Part shown: positions 1 to 8,327 of the stretch, piece after piece
Position numbering within the stretch: position 1 is the first letter of the stretch
How the letters are laid out: each line of letters begins with the position of its first letter
DNA from: Bacteroidales bacterium
GTDB taxonomy: Bacteria > Bacteroidota > Bacteroidia > Bacteroidales > P3
Length of the DNA stretch: 52,639 bases
Assembly (NCBI GenBank): GCA_028708845.1
Contig: JAQVXZ010000017.1
Location: 1 to 52,639 of the forward strand
Direction: 5' to 3'
Made by a program: the position numbers and the translations under genes
Notes under the pieces: model-generated
Told to the model about the DNA's origin: nothing
Database searches by the model: none
What the model saw: the letters and a program-made list of their open reading frames with translations, nothing else

Positions 1-15
1 CCTTAAGCTCCTTAA

Positions 16-57
16 TTTGTCCTTTGACCTTTGACCTTAGACCTTTGACCTAAGTCC
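16..57. repeat. Heptamer tandem array
   Basis: Six consecutive 7-base units start at 16, 23, 30, 37, 44 and 51: TTTGTCC, TTTGACC, TTTGACC, TTAGACC, TTTGACC, TAAGTCC. The array abuts the stop codon of the HU-like gene, whose last codons (gaagtcccttaa on the plus strand) look like more of the same degenerate repeat. No function is evident. Confidence 0.7.
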
Positions 58-58
58 T

Positions 59-460
59 CTATTGAAGTCCCTTAATCTCAAGGTTCGCTTCAGAGAAAGA
101 AGTCTTTGCAAGTGAGCGTTTAAACTCTGGAGAGGCAAAGAACCTGCAACGAGCCATTTTGATAGTCGATGCATCTACCATATCAAGGTCGTCCATTGCC
201 GTAGCCTTAATAGCTGGGATGAAAGACCCCAAATATCCAAGCTTAACAGCAGAACCATTTAACACGTGCCTTGATATAGAAATCTCAAGTGCTTTAAGAC
301 AAGCCAAGACGTCAGGATAAGAAACGGTAGTCGATTCAGTAATCTCTTGACAAAGCTGATCCATAGATACGTCATTGCCTCTAAAGATACGAGCTAGGTA
401 CTTTTGTCCTGGATTTGCTCCTGTTTGGATGAGTTTTTTAACTCTTACGAACTTAATCAT
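59..460 (-). CDS. HU-like DNA-binding protein
   Basis: A 133-residue protein resembling the long, divergent HU-related proteins common in Bacteroidota. These are DNA-bending, nucleoid-type proteins. The recognisable stretch is the helix SYPDVLACLKALEISISRH followed by an HU-like arm region (VKLGYLGSFIPAIKA). Family members usually have a beta-arm domain and a variable tail, as here. A consensus promoter lies about 100 bases upstream on the same strand. It sits downstream of the replication-type genes and may belong to that module, but HU-related genes are also scattered through these chromosomes. The family call is from sequence resemblance; the cellular role is inferred. Confidence 0.75.
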   Translation of the reverse strand: MIKFVRVKKLIQTGANPGQKYLARIFRGNDVSMDQLCQEITESTTVSYPDVLACLKALEISISRHVLNGSAVKLGYLGSFIPAIKATAMDDLDMVDASTIKMARCRFFASPEFKRSLAKTSFSEANLEIKGLQ

Positions 461-558
461 AGTAAAATACTATTAACCTATACATAGCGAGGTTTTAATG
501 TTTTGATAATTGTGAATTAACGGAAATAACACCTTGTTATAACTTTTATATCACCTTA

Positions 559-589
559 CAAAGATACGAATACTATTTGATATAACAAA
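559..589 (-). promoter_or_regulatory. Bacteroidota-type promoter for the HU-like gene
   Basis: On the minus strand a TTTG (-33 box, 586-589) is followed after 19 bases by TATCTTTG (-7 box, 559-566), matching TTTG/TAnnTTTG. The HU-like start codon is about 100 bases downstream, so the transcript would have a fairly long leader. Confidence 0.6.
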
Positions 590-659
590 ATAAAATACGA
601 GTAAAATTACTATTAATTATACATTTTTTTACGCATTTTTCTTTCTTTAATCTAGTCTT

Positions 660-1697
660 CTAACTCTTCGTTTGGGCAAATTCTTTCTTCGTTTTGGTGT
701 TTTCTTTCTTCGTTTCGCTAGCTTTTTGTTGCATTAAAAAATCTGCAATATCTAATCCCTTTTCTCTTTGATCCTCTGTTGCCACCTTTTCCAATACATC
801 ATTAATTACCATTTTGCACCCCACTGCCTTTGATATCTCTTCTGCTTTCTCACTCCACTCCTTTGTTGCTCCAAGGTCTGGAAATATAATAACATTTCTA
901 CCCCTAAGACACTTGCATTCTTCTTCTGTAAACATTCCCTTGCCTCCTGTTGCTAACCAAATACAATTAGGCATTTTAATAGAGCCTATTATAGCCGTCT
1001 TCTCTCCCTCTACAAGCATTACAGTAGATTTGGGATTATTCTTCAGCAGATGCTCTCCAAACAAGCACCTTGAGAATGTCCAATCTTCAGGTAAATTATT
1101 TTGATTTTTCAATATTGTATGCACCCATTTAACATCAGGCTTTCCCATCATTCCATTATCCTTAACTCTTAATCCTGTGTTAGGATTATAATCTATAATT
1201 TTCCCACTACGAAAAAAACTATTTATATCTATATACCAATATATAACTTCCTTGTTTCTTGTTCTTCCAAGAAAGTAGAGTTTCATAACCTCATCGATTT
1301 CTTCTTTTGTGAAATGTTTTTTCAAGTACTTGCCAAAATTAGATTCTATGTTAAGTGAGCTTGAAGCATAGATTGACGATAATGTGTGAATGGTTTTTGG
1401 GGTTTGTGGCTGTGATTTTAATTTAGGTGGCGGTAGTTTGTGTGAATTATCACTTTGTGATTCAAGTTCACGATACTTAACAAAATCAGCATCGCAATGA
1501 TGACAATGTCCTAATTCTTTATTTCTATTCCATGACAAACATTTCTTCTTTTGGTTTTGTGGTTTCCTATTTTGAGAGCAAATAGGGCATGTTGAGTAAA
1601 ATTCTCCACTACCTTGTGGAATATTTACCTCGTATTTGTTTTTGTCTGTTAAACAGTATAAGTCCATAGTTTTGTTTATTGGTTTGTAATTATTCAT
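660..1697 (-). CDS. Primase-like protein with zinc ribbon and TOPRIM domain
   Basis: A 345-residue protein. The N-terminus holds a four-cysteine zinc ribbon (C37, C40, C65, C68) like the CHC2-type finger of DNA primases. A TOPRIM-like core follows: VEGEKTA with E230, and IIFPDLG with D274, the acidic metal-binding positions of primases. It resembles the small primase-like proteins of Bacteroidota plasmids and integrative elements that lie next to RepA-type ATPases, which is the case here (97 bases upstream). The role would be priming replication of an element. The lysine-rich C-terminus (about residues 329-345) is encoded by a 21-bp repeat array related to an intergenic array at 42.8 kb. A full RNA-polymerase domain is not recognised. 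Confidence 0.7.
   Translation of the reverse strand: MNNYKPINKTMDLYCLTDKNKYEVNIPQGSGEFYSTCPICSQNRKPQNQKKKCLSWNRNKELGHCHHCDADFVKYRELESQSDNSHKLPPPKLKSQPQTPKTIHTLSSIYASSSLNIESNFGKYLKKHFTKEEIDEVMKLYFLGRTRNKEVIYWYIDINSFFRSGKIIDYNPNTGLRVKDNGMMGKPDVKWVHTILKNQNNLPEDWTFSRCLFGEHLLKNNPKSTVMLVEGEKTAIIGSIKMPNCIWLATGGKGMFTEEECKCLRGRNVIIFPDLGATKEWSEKAEEISKAVGCKMVINDVLEKVATEDQREKGLDIADFLMQQKASETKKENTKTKKEFAQTKS
665..712. repeat. 21-bp repeat array inside the primase 3' end
   Basis: TCTTCG occurs at 665, 686 and 707, exactly 21 bases apart, inside longer near-repeats of the form TTCTTTCTTCGTTT. In the protein this becomes seven-residue repeats (TKKEN.., TKKEF..). The same motif with the same period is found in the non-coding stretch 42815-42909. 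Confidence 0.7.
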
Positions 1698-1751
1698 TAT
1701 TCATTTATTCATACCTATATATATAGAGTGAATAATAATATTCTATGTATA

Positions 1752-1778
1752 TATCCCCCTCGTAAGCGAAGGGGGATA
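1752..1778. other. Intergenic hairpin between RepA and primase genes
   Basis: TATCCCCC (1752-1759) pairs with GGGGGATA (1771-1778); inner bases extend the stem with one bulged A. There is no T-tract on either strand, so it is not a typical terminator. It could act as a processing or stability element in the RepA-primase transcript. Confidence 0.45.
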
Positions 1779-1794
1779 CACTATTTACAAGCTT

Positions 1795-2967
1795 TTAATT
1801 ATTTATGTTTTTTATATTTCTAATAAACTTTGAGACTTTTGATTGAGAGAAGGTTTCATCAGGAAATTTATCCATTAATATTTCTGCTATTTCAGCTTGT
1901 GTTATATTTGGATTGAATGCCTTTAACTTAATTATCGTATCAGATATAGCCTTTGTGTTGTCTTGTCTTTTAGCTGAAAGATGAATTCTATCGCTTTGAA
2001 CAATTTCCGATACTGATGTAAAGGTTAGTGTTTTTTTATCTAGTATCAGCTTATATGAATTTTTTAGGAATACATTTTCTTGATAATTGTTCTTCATAGG
2101 GGTAAGATAAACGCAATCTTCCTGGTCAACAACTCTGCGTAGTTCGAAAATTGAACGTGGCTTGTCACCAAAAGCTCTTGTACCACTTAAATCTTCTTTT
2201 GTAGGAGCTTTGTCAAGTGTATATTTACGCTTATGATGTATTCCAAGTATAGTACAATTGTATTTTGAGCCAAGACTTGAAAGTTGGTTTAAGTAGCTCC
2301 TAACGACGTTATTATCGTTCATAGAGCCTACTATATCGTCTTGTGGAGTGTCTTCAACTATCATAGAATAAGACACATCTCTTAATCTCTTCTCCAAGGT
2401 TTCAATTATTCCATTCTCGCAATCTGAAATAATATCAAAGACAGGGTTCTCAATAGTTCTAAATTGTTCGAAATACTTAGCTTGCATTTGAATAAGAGTT
2501 TTGATGCTTCTTAGTGAATCTTCAGTAATAACTAAGCATACCTTTCGTCTCTCGGGTGGCAAATCTATCTTAAAGCCCAGATACTCATCCATACCATAAG
2601 CAATGGCAAACAAGATACATCTTGCCAAAGTGGATTTGAAACTTGCACTATCTCCGTAGATTAAGCATAATTCACCCTGTGGTAGGAACTTATCCCATAC
2701 GTAACCAATAGGCACAAAAGGGGAATTGATTAAGTTAGTAGTAGAGGTAATATTAGCATTGTATTGCTCGTAAGTTATTACAGCATCATCACTTGTTGTA
2801 GTCTCCTCAAACTGCTTTTTAATATTCTCCACACTGTCATTTAAAGTTTGGAAAAAAGGTTGTTCACTTATAGAGGTTGTTTCCTCTACATTAATTTCAT
2901 TGTTGTTGTCTTCTTGTGGATTAGCTTGTAAATTACCTGCTTGATCCATTTTTGTTGTTGTTTCCAT
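1795..2967 (-). CDS. RepA-type AAA ATPase (replicative helicase-like)
   Basis: A 390-residue P-loop ATPase. The Walker A motif is GDSASFKST with K111, the atypical S-rich form of RepA/AAA_25 helicases. A hydrophobic strand ending IVEDT is a plausible Walker B, and LGIHHKRK and LSGTRAFGDKPRS fit the downstream motifs of RecA-fold RepA proteins. The C-terminal 50 residues look like a small helix-turn-helix-type region (ITQAEIAEILMDKF). The likely role is an element-encoded hexameric helicase acting with the adjacent primase-like protein. It begins 3 bases after the stop of the upstream 141-residue gene, so the two are probably translationally coupled. Confidence 0.75.
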   Translation of the reverse strand: METTTKMDQAGNLQANPQEDNNNEINVEETTSISEQPFFQTLNDSVENIKKQFEETTTSDDAVITYEQYNANITSTTNLINSPFVPIGYVWDKFLPQGELCLIYGDSASFKSTLARCILFAIAYGMDEYLGFKIDLPPERRKVCLVITEDSLRSIKTLIQMQAKYFEQFRTIENPVFDIISDCENGIIETLEKRLRDVSYSMIVEDTPQDDIVGSMNDNNVVRSYLNQLSSLGSKYNCTILGIHHKRKYTLDKAPTKEDLSGTRAFGDKPRSIFELRRVVDQEDCVYLTPMKNNYQENVFLKNSYKLILDKKTLTFTSVSEIVQSDRIHLSAKRQDNTKAISDTIIKLKAFNPNITQAEIAEILMDKFPDETFSQSKVSKFIRNIKNINN

Positions 2968-2970
2968 AAA

Positions 2971-3396
2971 TTATTTATTATTTGTATTATTATCTCTAAA
3001 CATCCCATCCTTGCATATAAAACAATAGTGATTGCTTTTGTTTTTGCAGATGCTTTCATCATAATTAGCGCATAAGTCTTTAATGAATAAGACATTGCCC
3101 TCTTGTTTTAGGTGTTCAATACTTTGATTAGAAAGTTCATTAATCTTCTTTCTGTGCTTTTTTAGCATATCTCTAACGACCTTCCTTTTAGCCTTTTCTA
3201 CGCCCTTAAAGTAATTCATACTCTTACCCATACTCATAATCATACAAGCCTCATAATAAGTTAGCGTAGGAGGAACTTCCCATAACTTTGTTCTCTCATT
3301 CATCCAACCCCAACGGTTATCGTTCTTTCCGCTTTCTTCTAATGTGTAGGTCTCAATAATGCATTTTGAACTAGGTTTTTCTTGTTTTCTTTTCAT
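2971..3396 (-). CDS. Hypothetical protein with C-terminal Cys cluster
   Basis: A 141-residue basic protein of no family I recognise. The middle is rich in Lys/Arg helices (about residues 65-95). The C-terminal 35 residues contain four cysteines in the pattern C-x7-C-x7-C-x2-C, a plausible zinc site. It is the first gene of the RepA-primase run, 3 bases before repA, with a promoter-like sequence about 95 bases upstream. Position suggests an accessory replication or regulatory protein of the element, which is inference only. Confidence 0.6.
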   Translation of the reverse strand: MKRKQEKPSSKCIIETYTLEESGKNDNRWGWMNERTKLWEVPPTLTYYEACMIMSMGKSMNYFKGVEKAKRKVVRDMLKKHRKKINELSNQSIEHLKQEGNVLFIKDLCANYDESICKNKSNHYCFICKDGMFRDNNTNNK

Positions 3397-3491
3397 TTCT
3401 TAATTATTTATTAATTTATAACTTATATTAGTTGTCATATAACAAAACTTCAACTAGTGCACTTAGCTTTGGTTGTGTTACTTTCACATTG

Positions 3492-3521
3492 CAAAAATAC
3501 AAAAACTACTGACACCTCAAC
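3492..3521 (-). promoter_or_regulatory. Probable promoter of the RepA/primase operon
   Basis: The minus strand reads TATTTTTG (-7 box, 3492-3499), with GTTG 18 bases upstream (3518-3521), one mismatch from TTTG. It lies in the 304-base gap 3397-3700, which also holds a two-copy 23-bp-spaced repeat (TAGGAAAT at 3553 and 3576), the terminator at 3611-3647, and two close TCCGGA palindromes near 3657-3671. Confidence 0.5.
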
Positions 3522-3610
3522 GCTTTAACGTATTGTTTTTCAGTTGTTTGTATAGGAAATGGTATTGGAAAAGAATAGGAAATATACTTATAAATGAAAA
3601 TAGGTGGCAC

Positions 3611-3647
3611 AAAAAAAGCCTCACAAGTCGTTGACTAAATGAAGCTT
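3611..3647 (-). terminator. Terminator of the 304-residue gene
   Basis: Minus strand: AAGCTTCA pairs with TGAGGCTT (8 bp, one G-U), an inner AGTC/GACT pairing extends it, and a run of seven T follows. It separates the 304-residue gene from the RepA/primase operon. Confidence 0.7.
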
Positions 3648-3700
3648 ATATATATATCCGGAGATTCCGGAAAATCTAAGGAAAAGGGTATGGAAAAACT

Positions 3701-4615
3701 TTACATTATACCTAAAAAGTCATTTGCTCTTTTCTCATAATTAGGGTTTACTTTCTTTAATACACGGTAGAAATTGTTTTTATAACTCTTTTTAGAGTGG
3801 TCTCTGCCTTCAACTGCTATGGTAAATATGTTTTTTGATTCTTTAAAAGGTATCTCAAAGCAATATAAGAACCGAGCTATATTTGCCTTATTGTCATTTT
3901 TCATCTTTAATTTCGGACTTCCTGCTGGTAAACAAAAGTTATTGATAGCACTTCTATATCTTGCAGAATCTCCCCCTTCAATGAAATCTTCAAAGATTTT
4001 AGGCATAGAATCATAATCGAAATCAAACTTCTTTTCTTCTTCAGTAGGCTTTGGATCTAGAATTGCTACGGGTATAATGTTTTCAATTGGCTTTTTTACA
4101 AATATATCTTCATCGTTTCCTTCTTCATCGGAAGAGTAACAGTCAATTAATTCGATATAATGATATTTTATATCTTCGTCATTTAATAAACTTGACATCT
4201 CACTTACAAAATCCATTCTGCGAAAACCTTTAATAAAATCTCCTTTAAATTGGTGAAGAAGAACAAACTTAATAATATTAATACCACTAGTATCAATAAA
4301 TGCCATATCGTATTTTTTTAAAACATAATTTATGAATTCAACCCCATCCTCATCATAGTAAGAATAATCAATTTCATCTAACCTTTTGTTAATAGAATTA
4401 ACTTTAAAGCTTCTAATCTCTTTGCTCGATGCTTCACTACCATTTCTTTCTGCATAACTCTTTTTATAACCATCAAGCAATTCATCCAAATTCAAATCAG
4501 ACTTATTTGTATCATAAAAATTGTTTTCAAAGCGAATTAAGAAATCATCGTTTGTATTATGTAATAAACAATTGATATATGTAATTTCGTTAACAGAGAA
4601 AAATCGATATTTCAT
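3701..4615 (-). CDS. Hypothetical acidic protein
   Basis: A 304-residue acidic protein without signal peptide or membrane segments. I do not recognise the family. An acidic, low-complexity middle part (about residues 160-200, with DEEGNDED and PTEEEKKFDFD) separates an N-terminal half from a more conserved-looking C-terminus (KKSYKNNFYRVLKKVNPNYEKRANDFLG). It has its own terminator and lies upstream of the RepA/primase operon on the same strand, so it may be cargo of that module. An overlapping plus-strand ORF at 3819-4016 looks like a shadow. Confidence 0.6.
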   Translation of the reverse strand: MKYRFFSVNEITYINCLLHNTNDDFLIRFENNFYDTNKSDLNLDELLDGYKKSYAERNGSEASSKEIRSFKVNSINKRLDEIDYSYYDEDGVEFINYVLKKYDMAFIDTSGINIIKFVLLHQFKGDFIKGFRRMDFVSEMSSLLNDEDIKYHYIELIDCYSSDEEGNDEDIFVKKPIENIIPVAILDPKPTEEEKKFDFDYDSMPKIFEDFIEGGDSARYRSAINNFCLPAGSPKLKMKNDNKANIARFLYCFEIPFKESKNIFTIAVEGRDHSKKSYKNNFYRVLKKVNPNYEKRANDFLGIM

Positions 4616-4683
4616 AGTATAGTTTATAAATATTTCATTCTGCTAAAGTACAAAATAACCTAATACAAAGTATTATTTAGCAC

Positions 4684-4717
4684 AAAAAAAGACGACATCG
4701 TGTTATTGACATCGTCT
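4684..4717 (-). terminator. Terminator of the C1 peptidase gene
   Basis: On the minus strand AGACGATGTC pairs with GATGTCGTCT (10 bp with two G-U pairs) and is followed by seven T. It lies 27 bases after the peptidase stop codon. Confidence 0.8.
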
Positions 4718-4743
4718 CTCTCTTGTTTATGTTTTGTTTAATA

Positions 4744-5928
4744 CTATAAGCCTAGTTTCTTTTTCATTGGTTTTGATAATGCGTTTTTGTTTATCATTAT
4801 GTCAATGGTTTTGTATTTGATGAAGGATTCGGATGCAAAGAAATATCCGTCATATTGGCTTTCTGTTCCCCATGAGTTCTTAACTTTGTAGAATTTGTTG
4901 CCGTTTTGGTCTTTTGCTATTCCTACTAGTTGCATGCCGTGGTCATCGGTTGTGTTATAGTTGTCGAATGCTTCTTGACGCATTTCTTGGGTTATTGTTT
5001 TTTCTTTTGCTGTTCCGTCAAATGAGTAGTTTGCTTTTGCTTTTTCTGCTGGTGTTAGCTTTTCCCACTTGTCTCTTTCTGTTCCGCTTAGGTCTGATTT
5101 GTCTTCGTCTGGAACTATTGCTACTGCATTTTTCCATGAGAATCCTTTTTCACTTACGTCTGATCCCCAACCTACGGTGTATCCGTTTTCTATTGCGTTG
5201 TCGATTATATCCATCATTTCGTTTAATGGTACGTTGTAGATTGAGCCTAGCATCCAGTTGTCTGGTATTTCGATGATGAATTTTGAGTAGAATGGGTGGT
5301 GGGTGAATGATCCGATTTCTATGTAGTCATCCATGTTTAGTCCTAAGTGTTTTGCAAATGATTCTGGGGTATAGGTTAGTCCTTTATATGCAAAGTCTTT
5401 TGGTCGTTCTCCAAAGTATGCATCTAGTAGTCCGTTGAATGCTGTTTTCCACGCTGGTGATATGGTTTTTTGGGTGATTATTGATTTCATAAAGGCTTCC
5501 AATATTGCGTCTAATTCGCCATGGTTGTGTTTTTCAACGCCATAGTTTAAGCCTGGATATGCCTCCTCGGTTACTATTCCGTATTTCTTAATCATTTCGG
5601 TGATATCGTGAAATCCTCCTCCTGATGAGAAGTTGATATTGCCATGGAAACGTACGTATCTTTCTGCTTTTTCCATATATGCGTGACGTACTATCCACAT
5701 TTCTGATAAGTCTATCTCGCCTTTGCCTGTCTTGATTAGTTCTGACTCTAGTAGGGATAGTCCTGCAAAGCTCCAACATGTACCTGAGCGTGATTGGTCT
5801 CTTGCTGGGGTTGATGGGTTTTCTTTCACAATGGTGAATTTATAGCCCTTTTCTTCTTTTTTGTCTTGTGCAAATGCTGTTGTTGTGATGAACAATGCTG
5901 CTAATGCCAAGCTTATAATTTTTTTCAT
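4744..5928 (-). CDS. C1-family cysteine peptidase (aminopeptidase C / bleomycin hydrolase type)
   Basis: A 394-residue exported cysteine peptidase. The signal peptide is residues 1-20 (ending TTTAFA). The catalytic set of the papain-like PepC/bleomycin hydrolase family is visible: Q45 and C51 in RDQSRSGTCWSF, H330 in DDHGMQLVG, and N351 in VKNSWG. Cytosolic PepC enzymes lack a signal peptide; the secreted form is common in Bacteroidota and probably trims peptides in the periplasm or outside. The gene begins 36 bases after dnaN with no clear promoter of its own, so it may be co-transcribed, and it ends in a strong terminator. Confidence 0.88.
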   Translation of the reverse strand: MKKIISLALAALFITTTAFAQDKKEEKGYKFTIVKENPSTPARDQSRSGTCWSFAGLSLLESELIKTGKGEIDLSEMWIVRHAYMEKAERYVRFHGNINFSSGGGFHDITEMIKKYGIVTEEAYPGLNYGVEKHNHGELDAILEAFMKSIITQKTISPAWKTAFNGLLDAYFGERPKDFAYKGLTYTPESFAKHLGLNMDDYIEIGSFTHHPFYSKFIIEIPDNWMLGSIYNVPLNEMMDIIDNAIENGYTVGWGSDVSEKGFSWKNAVAIVPDEDKSDLSGTERDKWEKLTPAEKAKANYSFDGTAKEKTITQEMRQEAFDNYNTTDDHGMQLVGIAKDQNGNKFYKVKNSWGTESQYDGYFFASESFIKYKTIDIMINKNALSKPMKKKLGL

Positions 5929-5964
5929 TTTTGTTTGTTTATATTGTTTTATTGGTTTTCTTTA

Positions 5965-7110
5965 TTAGTTTGCAAGCATTACTGGCATTACTAACATAAG
6001 TATTGATTCTGTTGTTTCTTCTACTCCTTCTTCGTATGGGTATAGGATTCCTGCTCTGTTTGGTTGTGACATTTCAAATAGTACGTATTCTGTGTCTATA
6101 TTGTTTAGCATTTCTAGTAGGTACTTGGAGTTGAAGCCTATTTCTAAATCGTCTCCGGTGTAGTTGCAAGCTAGTTTTTCTTTTGCTGCATTTGAGTAGT
6201 CTATATCTTCTGCTGATATAACTATTTCGTTGCCTCCTAGTTTTAAACGAATTTGATTGGTTGATTGGTTGGCAAACAATGCTACACGCTTAACTGAGTT
6301 AAGGAATGATGCTCTATCGATTATTAGTTTGTTTGGATTCTCTTTTGGTATTGCTGCCTCGTAATTAGGGTATTTCCCTTCTATCAAGCGGCATACTACG
6401 GAGTAGTTCTCAAATCTAAATGCTACGTTATTGATATTGTATTCTACTAGTATATCTGCATCTTCTTTGTAGGTTACTAGTATGTTCTTAATTAGGTTAA
6501 GTGGTTTCTTTGGAAGGATAAAGTTTGTTGGGGTGTCGTTTGAGAAATCGCTTCTTCTGTAACGAACTAGCTTATGTGCATCGGTTCCTACAAAGGTTAT
6601 GTTGTTTTCGGTTTGTTCGCAGTAGATTCCTGTCATTTGAGGTCTTGTTTCTTCTATGCCTGCTGCAAATATTGTTTTAGATATTGCATTAACAAGAAGT
6701 GATGATGGGATGGTGATTTGTGATGCGTCTTCTACTGTTGAAAAGCTTGGGTATTCCTCTGCTGATGCTCCTGTAAGCTTGTATTTACCTTCTCCTGAGG
6801 TTAGTTCTATTGCATAGGTTTCTTCGTCAACCACAAAGCTTAGTGGAACGCTTGGAAATGATTTAACAACTTCTGATAGTAGTTTGGCTGGAATTGCAAT
6901 TTCTTTTAAGCCATCAGATTCAGCATCTGCAAGTTCTAGATTAACAGTAACCGTTGTTTCTATGTCTGAAGCTGTTATTGATAATGTTTTCCCATCTAAT
7001 TGGAATAGAAAGTTTTCCAAAATAGGGATAGCGCTATTTGTTGTAGTTACTACGCTATAAATTGATTGTAAGGAACGTGATAATGTGCCTCCGTGAACAA
7101 TAAACTTCAT
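5965..7110 (-). CDS. dnaN: DNA polymerase III sliding clamp (beta subunit)
   Basis: A 381-residue protein of normal clamp length. It has three repeated clamp folds, beginning MKFIVHGGTLSRSLQSI with SAIPILENFLF and SITASDIET typical of DnaN. The C-terminus (YLLEMLNNIDTEYVLFEMSQPNRAGILYP, ending LMLVMPVMLAN) contains the hydrophobic pocket and MPVM tail that bind polymerase and loader peptides. It tethers the replicative polymerase to DNA. It is preceded by a consensus promoter at 7147-7178. The order gldF-gldG-DUF4340-dnaN is a known Bacteroidota arrangement. Confidence 0.95.
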   Translation of the reverse strand: MKFIVHGGTLSRSLQSIYSVVTTTNSAIPILENFLFQLDGKTLSITASDIETTVTVNLELADAESDGLKEIAIPAKLLSEVVKSFPSVPLSFVVDEETYAIELTSGEGKYKLTGASAEEYPSFSTVEDASQITIPSSLLVNAISKTIFAAGIEETRPQMTGIYCEQTENNITFVGTDAHKLVRYRRSDFSNDTPTNFILPKKPLNLIKNILVTYKEDADILVEYNINNVAFRFENYSVVCRLIEGKYPNYEAAIPKENPNKLIIDRASFLNSVKRVALFANQSTNQIRLKLGGNEIVISAEDIDYSNAAKEKLACNYTGDDLEIGFNSKYLLEMLNNIDTEYVLFEMSQPNRAGILYPYEEGVEETTESILMLVMPVMLAN

Positions 7111-7146
7111 ATCTGTATTTTGTTATATTAATTAATTATTAGTTAG

Positions 7147-7178
7147 CAAAAATAAAACCTTTTCTATTATAAACCAAA
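7147..7178 (-). promoter_or_regulatory. dnaN promoter
   Basis: Minus strand: TTTG (7175-7178), 20-base spacer, TATTTTTG (7147-7154). The dnaN start is 36 bases downstream, giving a short leader. dnaN can therefore be transcribed independently of the gld genes. Confidence 0.7.
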
Positions 7179-7247
7179 GTATAAGAGGTTTATTTATTAA
7201 CAGGCTTTGTAATTATATACCTATAATCTTAATATAGGGTTTAGTTT

Positions 7248-8318
7248 CTACTGCCTTTGAGAGAAGTAATATGATGCTGGTTTTAGGAGATTATCGAATG
7301 CAAAGTATTGGAGAATCAAAGTATCCTTGCTTCCATCCATAATGCCATACATCCTGTTTATATCGAATATCTCGTAAAAATTATCCTTATCATGCTCGCT
7401 TACCCACGAGTCTTCATTCATCTTCATATAGGTTCTAAGGCTTTTTGTTTTTCCGTCCTTGCCTTTTACTGTAAAAATAAAGCTTGGTGACTTTGCAAAA
7501 ATAGTATCTCTTTCAACTTGTGGTATATTCTTTTCTATTCTCTCAAAGCTAAGGTCTATGAAGCTGGATATAAGTGATGTTACTTTTATGGTATCGAAGC
7601 TTGTGAGGTTCTTATTATCTTTTAACATTCTGAAATGGAAGGTTTCACCCTCACTATATATTTCAAAGCTTTCTTCTTCAAGTGATGGTATCTCAACCTT
7701 GATGGATGCAATATTGCTTGGGTGGTATTTGAAAATGGTATGTGTTTTCCAATCATCTGGGTCAGCATCGAAACGAGTTGATAGGTATCCTCTGAAATTA
7801 GGGATATGAACAACGCAAGGGTTCTTAGTACCTTTCACTAGCATATAAGTTCCCATATTGTCCATTGTTTGGCTACCAACATATAGGGTTTTTTCGAATT
7901 TCTCTTTCTTGAAAAGCTTTATGAAACCTAGGTTGATATAGTAGCTTTGGGAGTAGATATCAATTCTGACATGCCTTGCTGAAAGTTGTTTGATAATATT
8001 AGCATGTGCTGATTTTGCAACAGGCTCTCTAACTCTCATATCTCTAAGTGTTTCAAGCAAAGTCTTAACCATTTGGGGAGCTGCCACGAATTCATTATTC
8101 ACCATCCAAACGCTATCATTTGCTTTTGTTAGCTCACTCTTGTATCCATCTCTGTCTTCCATAACAATCCTAACAACCTTTCTTGTGTCTTCGATATGAA
8201 AGTTCTGTGCTATGGTGGAGGTCTTTTGGGTCGATACAACAATTGCAATTATCAATGTAAGTACAATAATTGTCCCTATTATTATTAAATTCTTTTTATT
8301 ACGGCTTAGTTTCTTCAT
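7248..8318 (-). CDS. DUF4340 domain protein
   Basis: A 356-residue protein with one N-terminal membrane segment (about residues 9-28, LIIIGTIIVLTLIIAIVVS) and an extracytoplasmic body with repeats of the DUF4340 fold (TRKVVRIVMEDRDGYKSEL, SVWMVNNEFVAAPQMV). DUF4340 proteins are typically encoded next to GldG-like ABC components, as here (9 bases after gldG). They are thought to work with that membrane complex, but no reaction is known. The gene closes the gldF-gldG-DUF4340 run before dnaN. Confidence 0.8.
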   Translation of the reverse strand: MKKLSRNKKNLIIIGTIIVLTLIIAIVVSTQKTSTIAQNFHIEDTRKVVRIVMEDRDGYKSELTKANDSVWMVNNEFVAAPQMVKTLLETLRDMRVREPVAKSAHANIIKQLSARHVRIDIYSQSYYINLGFIKLFKKEKFEKTLYVGSQTMDNMGTYMLVKGTKNPCVVHIPNFRGYLSTRFDADPDDWKTHTIFKYHPSNIASIKVEIPSLEEESFEIYSEGETFHFRMLKDNKNLTSFDTIKVTSLISSFIDLSFERIEKNIPQVERDTIFAKSPSFIFTVKGKDGKTKSLRTYMKMNEDSWVSEHDKDNFYEIFDINRMYGIMDGSKDTLILQYFAFDNLLKPASYYFSQRQ

Positions 8319-8327
8319 AAATTCAAA

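Larger units (their letters stand above)
59..4615 (-). mobile_element. Putative integrated replication module
   Basis: A RepA-type ATPase, a TOPRIM/zinc-ribbon primase-like protein, a Cys-cluster protein and an HU-like protein lie together on one strand, next to ordinary chromosomal genes on the right. This set is typical of plasmids and integrative elements of Bacteroidota. No integrase, relaxase or attachment site is visible, and the left side continues outside the window, so the limits are only those of the gene cluster. Confidence 0.4.
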
